Assembly: GCA_014379395.1 (NCBI GenBank)
Contig: JACMLV010000651.1
Location: 1 to 12,460 of the forward strand
From: Burkholderiaceae bacterium
GTDB taxonomy: Bacteria > Pseudomonadota > Gammaproteobacteria > Burkholderiales > Burkholderiaceae_D
Length of the DNA: 12,460 nucleotides
Reading direction: 5' to 3'
A program made the position numbers and the translations under genes. Below, piece by piece: positions 6,190 through 12,460 of this stretch. Numbering within the stretch: the stretch's first letter is position 1; each line of letters starts with the position of its first letter. Under the pieces are notes generated by a model. The model did no database searches and was not told the DNA's origin. It saw only the letters and a list, made by a program, of their open reading frames with translations.

Positions 6190-7127
6190 GCGACATCCAA
6201 TTATTCCGCCTGAGCGGCGGCACCGCCACCGAGCTGGCCGGCCGCGCCGCGCCGCTGGAGAAAGAGTTGCAATCGCTCATCGAGGGCCAGATGGAAACGC
6301 TGCTCGGCGTGCGCTTCCTCGCCACCGAGCACGCCACCGGCAAGACCCACAAAGGCCGCATCGACTCGCTCGGCCTGGACGAGAACGGCTGTCCGGTCAT
6401 CGTCGAGTACAAGCGCCACAGCAACGAGAACGTCATCAGCCAAGGCCTGTTCTACCTCGACTGGCTGCTGGACCACCAGGCCGAGTTCCGCTGGCTGGTG
6501 ATGGAAAAACTGGGCAAGGACGTGGCGGATCAGATCGATTGGGCCGGCACGCGCCTCTTGTGCATCGCCGCCGACTTCACCCGTTACGACCAGTACGCAG
6601 TGCAGCAGATACCCCGCAACATCGCACTCATCCGCTACAAGCTGTTTGGCGAAGATTTGCTGTTGCTGGAATTGGTGAACACCCAGAGCGTGCCGGACGC
6701 CACGGCGGCCAAGCCATCGGCCGCAAGCGCCACCGCGTCGAAGTCGGAGCAGGTTCCGGCCAAGCCGGCCGGCAAAGACAAAACGCTGGCCGAGCAACTT
6801 GAAGCGGCCACGCCGGAAATCCGCACGCTGTATACGCAGACGACGAGTTTCCTGTTGGCGCTGGGCGAGGACGTGCAGGAGAAGGCGCTGAAGCTCTACA
6901 CCGCGTTCCGGCGGTTGAAGAATTTCGCCTGCGTGATCGCCTATCCGAACCGGCTGCTCGTCACGCTCAAGCTCGATCCGGCGACGGTGGCGCTGGAGGA
7001 AGGTTTCAGCCGCGACGTGAGCGCGATCGGCCACTGGGGCACCGGCAACCTGGAGCTATGCCTGCACAACGCCGCCGACCTTGATCGCGCCAAGCCCTTG
7101 CTGGAGCGTAGCTACGCCGAGAACTGA
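6186..7127 (+). CDS. PD-(D/E)XK nuclease-like protein with C-terminal DUF5655
   Basis: A 313-residue soluble protein between hsdS and hsdR. The N-terminal domain (about 20-165) has the PD-(D/E)XK pattern: a helix with E37, D60 in GRIDSLGL, and E74-Y75-K76 in VIVEYKR, followed by Q86-x3-Y90 in a helix. A D/E-x-K core plus QxxxY is typical of nucleases acting on DNA ends or flaps and of Type I HsdR nuclease domains. Residues 166-201 form an Ala/Lys/Pro-rich linker. Residues about 202-313 match DUF5655 (KLYTAFRRLKNFACVI, LLVTLKLDP, then GHWGTGNLELCLHNAADLD near the end), a domain of unknown function. The ATG overlaps the hsdS stop (ATGA), so it is cotranslated with hsdS. All three nuclease residues are present, so it may be active. 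Its role in the system is unknown; a DNA-repair or auxiliary cleavage factor is possible. Confidence 0.85.
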   Translation: MSDIQLFRLSGGTATELAGRAAPLEKELQSLIEGQMETLLGVRFLATEHATGKTHKGRIDSLGLDENGCPVIVEYKRHSNENVISQGLFYLDWLLDHQAEFRWLVMEKLGKDVADQIDWAGTRLLCIAADFTRYDQYAVQQIPRNIALIRYKLFGEDLLLLELVNTQSVPDATAAKPSAASATASKSEQVPAKPAGKDKTLAEQLEAATPEIRTLYTQTTSFLLALGEDVQEKALKLYTAFRRLKNFACVIAYPNRLLVTLKLDPATVALEEGFSRDVSAIGHWGTGNLELCLHNAADLDRAKPLLERSYAEN

Positions 7128-7169
7128 GCCGCCGTCAACAACACGCCAAGAACCTAAGTTTGGAGAAGC

Positions 7170-10100
7170 ATGAGTCAGAAGAACCTGCATCAGGAACACC
7201 ACTTCGAGGCGGAAATTTGTCAGCATCTGGCCGCCAACGGCTGGCTGTACGCCGAGGGCGACGCGGCGCTCTTCGACCGCGCCAACGGCCTGTTCCTGCC
7301 CGACCTGCTGGCCTGGATCGAGGCCACGCAAGCCGACAGTTTCCAGCGTCTGACCAAGACTCATGGCCCGGCGCTATCCGCCGTGCTGGCCGAGCGCGTG
7401 CGCAAGAGCCTGAACGAGCGCGGCACGCTGGACGTGCTGCGGCGCGGCGTCGAGATGCTGGGCCTGAAAGGGCCGCTGATGCTGGCGCAATTCAAGCCGG
7501 CGCTGGCTATAAACCCGACCATCCAGGCGCACTACGCCGCCAACCGGCTGCGCGTGGTGCGCCAGGTCTGCCATTCGCCGAACAACACCAAGGCCGAGCT
7601 GGACCTGGTGCTGCTCCTCAACGGCGTCGCGGTCGCCACCTCCGAGCTGAAATCGGACTTCACGCAGAGCGTGCACGACGCGGTCGACCAATATCGTTTC
7701 GACCGCCATCCGCAGCCCAAGGGCGGGGTGCTGGAGCCGCTGCTGGGGTTCCCCGGCGGTGCCTTGGTGCACTTCGCGGTGAGCCAGTCGGAGGTGATGA
7801 TGACGACCAAGCTGGCCGGGCCGAGCACCACCTTTCTGCCCTTTAACCGGGGCAACGCCGGCGCGGCCGGCAACGCGCCCAATCCGGACGGCTTCGCCAC
7901 CGCCTATCTGTGGGAGGAGGTGTGGGCGCGGGCGAGCTGGCTGGACATCCTGCACCGCTACCTTACGGCCAAGCGCGACGACAAGAAGCAGCTGAAGAGC
8001 GTCATCTTCCCGCGCTATCACCAGCTCGACGCGACGCGCAAGCTGGTCGCCGACGTGCTCGAGAACGGCGCCGGGCAGCGCTATCTGATCCAGCATTCGG
8101 CCGGCTCGGGCAAGACCAATTCGATCGCCTGGACCGCGCACTTCCTGGCCGACCTGCACGACGCCGACCACCACAAGCTGTTCGACAGCGTACTGGTGGT
8201 GAGCGACCGCAACGTGCTGGACGCGCAGTTGCAGGAAGCCATCTTCGACTTCGAGCGCACCACCGGCGTGGTGGCCAGCATCACGGACGAACACGGCAGC
8301 AAGAGCGAGCAGCTCTCGCAGGCCCTCAAGGACGGCAAGAAGATCATCGTCTGCACCATCCAGACCTTCCCGTTCGCCTTGAAGGCGGTGCAGGAGCTGG
8401 CGGCGACCGAGGGCAAGCGCTTCGCGGTGATCGCCGACGAGGCGCACAGCTCGCAGACGGGCGAGGCGGCGTCCAAGCTCAAGCAGTTGCTCTCGGCCGC
8501 CGAGTGGGACGAGCTGCAAGACGGCGGCGAGATCGACAGCGCGACGGTGATGGCGGCGCAGATGGCGGCGCGCGCCGGCGTCAAGGGGCTGACCTATGTG
8601 GCGTTCACCGCCACGCCGAAGGGCAAGACGCTCGAGCTGTTCGGCCGGCCCGGCCCGGACGGGCTGCCGCAGCCCTTCCACGTGTATTCGATGCGCCAGG
8701 CCATCGAGGAGGGCTTCATCCTCGACGTGCTGAAGAACTACACCAGCTACAAGCTGGCGTTCAAGCTGGCGCACGACGGCAAGGAGTACGACGACCGGCA
8801 GGTCGAGCGCAGCGCGGCGATGAAGGGCATCATGCAGTGGGTGCGCCTGCACCCGTACAACATCGCCAGCAAGGTGCAGATCATCGTCGAGCATTACCGC
8901 GAGAATGTGCAGCCGCTGCTGTCGGGCCGCGCCAAGGCGATGGTGGTGGTGGGCAGCCGCAAGGAGGCGGTGCGCTGGCAAAAAGCCATCCGCGCCTACA
9001 TCGCCAAGCGCGACTATCCACTCGGCGTGCTGGTGGCCTTCTCGGGCGAGGTGGACGATCCCGAGAGCTTTCCAAGCGCCGTGACCGAGGTCAGCAAGGA
9101 CTTGAATCCCGGCTTGAAGGGGCGCGACATCCGCGACGCCTTCGCCGAGCCCGACTATCACTTCCTGCTGGTGGCCAACAAGTTCCAGACCGGCTTCGAC
9201 CAGCCCCTGCTGTGCGGTATGTATGTCGACAAGATGCTGGGCGGCATCCAGGCGGTGCAGACGCTGTCGCGCCTGAACCGCGCCCACCCCGGCAAGGACC
9301 GCACCTACATCCTGGACTTCGTCAACGAGCCGGCCGACATCCTGAAGGCGTTCAAGACCTATTACGAGACGGCCGAGCTGGAGGCGGCGACCGATCCGAA
9401 TCTGGTCTACGACCTGCGCGCCAAGCTCGACGCGACCGGCTATTACGACGAGTTCGAGGTGGACCGGGTCGCCAAGGTGGATCTGGACCCGCACGGCACG
9501 CAAAAGCAGCTCGACGCGGCCATCGCGCCGGTGGCGGATCGCCTGCTCAAGCGCTACAAGGCGCTCCGGCAAGAGATGCTCGCCGCCGAGGAGTCGGGCG
9601 ACGACAAGGCGGCCAAGGCCGCCAAGGACGCGCTCGACGCGCTGCTGCTGTTCAAGAACGATATCGGCGCCTTCGCGCGCCTGTACGCCTTCTTGGGCCA
9701 GATCTTCGACTATGGCAACACCGACATCGAGAAGCGCTTCCTGTTCTTCAAGCGCCTGGTTCCGCTACTGGAGTTCGGCCGCGAGCGCGACATCGTCGAT
9801 TTGAGCAAAGTGGTGCTGACCCATCACACGCTGAAGAACACCGGCAAGCCGTCGATGAACCTGAACAAGGACGGCAGCTACAAGCTGGCGCCGATGGACG
9901 GGACGGGCAGCGGCGCTGTGCAGCAAAAGCAGGAAGCCTACCTCGACGAGATCATCCAGAAGGTCAACGGCCTGTTCGAGGGCGAACTGAGCGACGGCGA
10001 CCAGCTGGTCTACGTGAACGGCGTACTCAAGGGCAAGCTGCTGGAGAACGAGACGCTGTTGCGGCAGGCGGCCAGCAACAGCAAGGAGCAGTTCGCCAAC

Positions 10101-10286
10101 TCGCCGGACCTCAATGCCGCGCTGCTGCACGCCATCATGGATGCGCTGGAGGCGCACACGACTATGAGCACCCAGGCACTGGGTTCGGAGCGCGTGCGCG
10201 AGGGGCTGCGCGACGTACTGCTCGGGCCGGCGCAGCTGTACGAGGCGCTGCGCGCCAGGTCGGGCGGGGGCGCTGCGGCGCGGTAG
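7170..10286 (+). CDS. hsdR: Type I restriction-modification system, endonuclease/translocase subunit HsdR
   Basis: A 1038-residue, full-length restriction subunit that translocates DNA with ATP and cuts unmodified DNA at a distance. The N-terminal nuclease domain has D145 and E159-L160-K161 (TSELKSDFT), then DQYRF near 173-177. The SF2 motor has the Walker A HSAGSGKTNS (309-318), DEAH (423-426), FTATPKGKTLELFG (479-492, motif III region), and motif V/VI segments KFQTGFDQPLL (671-681) and QTLSRLNRAHPGK (697-709). The C-terminal part (about 730-1038) is helical and should bind the methylase core. The start has GGAG at 7162-7165. It lies 42 bases after the DUF5655 gene on the same strand, so the order is M-S-X-R in one likely transcript. 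No frameshift or lost motif was seen, so the system appears intact. Confidence 0.97.
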   Translation: MSQKNLHQEHHFEAEICQHLAANGWLYAEGDAALFDRANGLFLPDLLAWIEATQADSFQRLTKTHGPALSAVLAERVRKSLNERGTLDVLRRGVEMLGLKGPLMLAQFKPALAINPTIQAHYAANRLRVVRQVCHSPNNTKAELDLVLLLNGVAVATSELKSDFTQSVHDAVDQYRFDRHPQPKGGVLEPLLGFPGGALVHFAVSQSEVMMTTKLAGPSTTFLPFNRGNAGAAGNAPNPDGFATAYLWEEVWARASWLDILHRYLTAKRDDKKQLKSVIFPRYHQLDATRKLVADVLENGAGQRYLIQHSAGSGKTNSIAWTAHFLADLHDADHHKLFDSVLVVSDRNVLDAQLQEAIFDFERTTGVVASITDEHGSKSEQLSQALKDGKKIIVCTIQTFPFALKAVQELAATEGKRFAVIADEAHSSQTGEAASKLKQLLSAAEWDELQDGGEIDSATVMAAQMAARAGVKGLTYVAFTATPKGKTLELFGRPGPDGLPQPFHVYSMRQAIEEGFILDVLKNYTSYKLAFKLAHDGKEYDDRQVERSAAMKGIMQWVRLHPYNIASKVQIIVEHYRENVQPLLSGRAKAMVVVGSRKEAVRWQKAIRAYIAKRDYPLGVLVAFSGEVDDPESFPSAVTEVSKDLNPGLKGRDIRDAFAEPDYHFLLVANKFQTGFDQPLLCGMYVDKMLGGIQAVQTLSRLNRAHPGKDRTYILDFVNEPADILKAFKTYYETAELEAATDPNLVYDLRAKLDATGYYDEFEVDRVAKVDLDPHGTQKQLDAAIAPVADRLLKRYKALRQEMLAAEESGDDKAAKAAKDALDALLLFKNDIGAFARLYAFLGQIFDYGNTDIEKRFLFFKRLVPLLEFGRERDIVDLSKVVLTHHTLKNTGKPSMNLNKDGSYKLAPMDGTGSGAVQQKQEAYLDEIIQKVNGLFEGELSDGDQLVYVNGVLKGKLLENETLLRQAASNSKEQFANSPDLNAALLHAIMDALEAHTTMSTQALGSERVREGLRDVLLGPAQLYEALRARSGGGAAAR

Positions 10287-10396
10287 CGCACGACGAGTAC
10301 ATCCGCGGCGACTTCCGCGTCCGGGAACTGAAGGGCGTCGATCTGTCGCGGTGGGACAGCCATCCATCTCGGGCGCGGCCAAGCCGACCCGGCTGA
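10286..10396 (+). pseudogene. Coding-like remnant just after hsdR, unrecognised
   Basis: Immediately after the hsdR stop, in another frame, the sequence reads DEYIRGDFRVRELKGVDL then SRWD. Nearly every codon in this run ends in G or C and the residue mix is protein-like. It then degrades (SHPSRARPSRPG) to a stop at 10394-10396. There is no start codon or ribosome site. It may be the end of a gene whose front was lost when the restriction operon arrived, or a frameshifted tail. I do not recognise the family. Confidence 0.3.
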
Positions 10397-10439
10397 CCGC
10401 CCGCAACCGACGCGCCGGCCGATCCGCCGCAGCCGTCGT

Positions 10440-12460
10440 TCACGCCGCCGCCCGCCCCAGCTCGCCATACGAGACGATCGCCCCGCCGCCGCCCTGCTTG
10501 GCCTGGTACATCGCCGCGTCGGCGCTCTTGACCAGTTGCTCCTGGGTCGCGCCGTGCTGCGGCCAGGTGGCGATGCCGATGCTGGCCGAGATGTGCACCG
10601 GGCAACCCTCCAGCACGAACGGCAAGTTGATCGTGTCGAGGATCTTGCGCGCCACCAGCAGCGCGTCGCGCTCGGCCTCGATGCGCGGCAACAGCACCAC
10701 GAATTCGTCGCCGCCGACCCGCGCCACGGTGTCGGACTCGCGCACGCAGCCCTGCAGCCGGCGCGCCACCTCGGCCAGCAGCAGGTCGCCGTGGTGGTGG
10801 CCGAGGGTGTCGTTGACCGGCTTGAACTTGTCGAGGTCGATGAACAGCAGCCCCAGGCTGGCGTCGTCGACCCGACTGGCCGCCGCCAGCGCCTGGCGCA
10901 GCCGGTCGCTCAGCAGGGCGCGGTTGGGCAGGTCGGTCAGGATGTCGAAGTGGGCCAGGTGGTGCACCTGCTCGGCCGCCTTCTTGCGCTCGGAGATGTC
11001 GCGCGCCGACGCGTACAGCAGCCGCTCGCCGTTGATGACGACGCCGCCGGCGTGGATCTCGACGTCGAACACGCTGCCGTCGGCGCGCCGGTGGCGCGTC
11101 TCGAACAGGGCGTCGCGCTCGAGCAGGCTGGCCATGCGCTCGCGCAGCTCGGCGGCGTTCCATTGCGCGTCCCAGCGCGCCACGTTCATGCCCCGCATCT
11201 GCTCGGGCGTGTAACCGAGCATGCGGCAAAACGCGTCGTTGACCTGCACCACGTCGCCGTGCGGGTCGAGCACGTGGATGCCGTCGCTGGCGGTGCGCAG
11301 CAGCATCGCGTTCTTGGCGCTCTCGGCTTCCAGCGCGCGCTGCGCCGCCTTGCGCTCGACGATGTCGTGGAAGGCCAGCACCGCGCCGCCGCACACGCCG
11401 CCGCGCAGGATCGGGTGGGCGTTGACCGACACCGGCAGCATGCCGCCGTCCTTGCGCCAGAAGGTGTCGTCGTGCGAGCGGAAGCTGCGCCCGGTGCGCA
11501 CCACGGCGTCGATGTCGCACTCGCAGGCCGGATAGGGGGTGCCGTCGGCGCGCGTGTGGTGCGCCAGCGCGTGGGCGGCGCGGCCGAGCAGCTCGGCCTC
11601 GCTCCAGCCCAAGAGGCGCTGCGCGGCCGGGTTGCTGAACAGGATGGCGCCGTCGGCGTCGGTGACCAGGATGCCCTCGCCCAGCGTGGCGGTGATCTCG
11701 CGCGAGCGCGCCTCGCTTTCCTGCAAGGCGCGCTCGGCCTGCTTCTGGCGCGTGATGTCGCGCGCGATGGCGACGTACACGCTGCGCTCGCCGATCTTGA
11801 TGCGGTTGACCGCCAGTTCCAGCTCGAACACGGCGCCGTCCCGGCGCAGGCCTTGCAGCGCGACGCCCTGCTTGCCGCACAGGGTGGGCGCGCCGTCGGC
11901 CAGCAGGGCCCGCAGCTCGGGCGGCAGCAAGGTGGCGACGTCGCGCCCGCGCGCCTCGTCCGCGCCGTAGCCGAAGATGCGCGCGGCGGCGTGGTTGAAC
12001 GATTCGATCGCGCCGGCCTCGTCGAAGGTGACGATGGCCTCGCCGACGTTGTCGACCACGGTCTGGATGTGCCACTCGCGCTCGCCGGCCTCGCGCTCCG
12101 AGCGCAGCAGGCGTTTGACCATCGGCGTGACCTGCGAGCGCAGCAGCGCCGCGCCGCTCACCACCAGCAGGATCAGGAGCAGGCCGAAGATTTGCAACTG
12201 CTCGCGGATCGGCGCGTACAGCTCGGCCGCGTCCTGCCTGACGACGATGCCCAGCCCGGTCGGCGTCAAGGGGCCGTAGGCGGCCAGCACCTGCGTCCCG
12301 CGCACGTCCATGCCCTTGTAGATGCCGGCGCGGCCGTCGATGGCCATGCTCATCGGCGTGGGCCGTCCATCCGGGGCCAGGCGCGCGACCGTGTACGGGG
12401 CGCGCTTCTGGCGCCCCGGGAAGCACAGCATGCGCTCGCCGCGCCGCGCGCACATGCCGA
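10440..12460 (-). CDS. Membrane-anchored PAS-PAS-PAS-GGDEF diguanylate cyclase, N-terminus missing
   Basis: The visible part is about 673 residues and enters from the right edge, so the true start is not seen. Counting from the first methionine in view (12455), residues up to about 85 look like the end of an extracytoplasmic dCache-type sensor. A membrane helix follows at about 87-106 (IFGLLLILLVVSGAALL). Next come three PAS domains (about 128-240, 250-370 and 383-492), each ending in a coiled linker such as ARDITRQKQAERALQ or ARDISERKKAAEQV. The C-terminal GGDEF domain (about 500-671) has FIDLDKFKPVND with metal-binding D540, an intact GGDEF at 581-585, and the product-inhibition site RESD at 572-575. 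It should make cyclic di-GMP in response to a periplasmic ligand and PAS cues. No EAL domain is present. It converges on hsdR with a 153-base gap in which I see no clear terminator. Confidence 0.93.
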   Translation of the reverse strand, partial: GMCARRGERMLCFPGRQKRAPYTVARLAPDGRPTPMSMAIDGRAGIYKGMDVRGTQVLAAYGPLTPTGLGIVVRQDAAELYAPIREQLQIFGLLLILLVVSGAALLRSQVTPMVKRLLRSEREAGEREWHIQTVVDNVGEAIVTFDEAGAIESFNHAAARIFGYGADEARGRDVATLLPPELRALLADGAPTLCGKQGVALQGLRRDGAVFELELAVNRIKIGERSVYVAIARDITRQKQAERALQESEARSREITATLGEGILVTDADGAILFSNPAAQRLLGWSEAELLGRAAHALAHHTRADGTPYPACECDIDAVVRTGRSFRSHDDTFWRKDGGMLPVSVNAHPILRGGVCGGAVLAFHDIVERKAAQRALEAESAKNAMLLRTASDGIHVLDPHGDVVQVNDAFCRMLGYTPEQMRGMNVARWDAQWNAAELRERMASLLERDALFETRHRRADGSVFDVEIHAGGVVINGERLLYASARDISERKKAAEQVHHLAHFDILTDLPNRALLSDRLRQALAAASRVDDASLGLLFIDLDKFKPVNDTLGHHHGDLLLAEVARRLQGCVRESDTVARVGGDEFVVLLPRIEAERDALLVARKILDTINLPFVLEGCPVHISASIGIATWPQHGATQEQLVKSADAAMYQAKQGGGGAIVSYGELGRAAA

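Noticed and set aside
7374..9572. Long minus-strand open frame (732 codons) opposite hsdR
   Set aside because: Same cause: an antisense shadow of HsdR, rich in His, Leu, Val and Gly, with no domain signature.
10382..10394. Small hairpin AGCCG-ACC-CGGCT in the convergent gap after hsdR
   Set aside because: The stem is only five base pairs with no U tract, which is not enough for a terminator call.
7910..10396. 828-codon plus-strand frame overlapping hsdR
   Set aside because: Arg/Gly/Ala-rich shadow of hsdR. Only its last part beyond 10286 looks protein-like, and that is listed separately as a possible remnant.
10162..12453. 763-codon minus-strand frame over the diguanylate cyclase
   Set aside because: Out-of-frame Arg/Ala/Gly-rich shadow; the true frame shows PAS and GGDEF motifs.

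Overview
The window looks like chromosome of a high-GC proteobacterium, most likely a betaproteobacterium of the Burkholderiales (Oxalobacteraceae/Massilia-like). This is inferred from the strong G/C bias at third codon positions, the YkgJ variant, the CusR/CopR-type response regulator and the PAS-rich GGDEF protein. No rRNA, tRNA, CRISPR array, transposase or integrase is visible.

Layout: (1) 1-93, minus strand, holds the N-terminus of a heavy-metal-type response regulator, with a probable binding box at 160-175. (2) 94-420 has no intact gene but contains a coding-like remnant and an orphan Shine-Dalgarno sequence. (3) 421-2351, minus strand, is a three-gene cassette: a HigB-type toxin, a long HigA-type antitoxin fused to an ImmA/IrrE metallopeptidase domain, and an unrecognised 161-residue protein. 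Its promoter region carries a perfect 16-bp inverted repeat (2385-2419), and the promoter fits a leaderless toxin mRNA. (4) 2658-2915 is a small YkgJ-family cysteine-cluster protein on the plus strand. (5) 3005-10286, plus strand, is a complete Type I restriction-modification operon: hsdM, hsdS, a PD-(D/E)XK + DUF5655 protein, then hsdR. hsdM/hsdS and hsdS/DUF5655 overlap by ATGA. (6) 10287-10439 is a convergent gap with another coding-like remnant. (7) 10440-12460, minus strand, is a membrane sensor diguanylate cyclase with three PAS domains, whose N-terminus lies outside the window.

The central 421-10286 stretch is a defence-type accessory segment between housekeeping or signalling genes. 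HsdM and HsdS would methylate the host recognition sites and HsdR would cut unmodified DNA. The extra nuclease-like protein is translationally coupled to HsdS and is probably an accessory factor of unknown role. The toxin-antitoxin cassette beside it could stabilise the segment or act as a second defence layer; that is inference. The base composition of the toxin-antitoxin genes and of the HsdS recognition domains (about 50% GC in sampled lines, against about 73% in an hsdM line) supports a mosaic, partly transferred origin.
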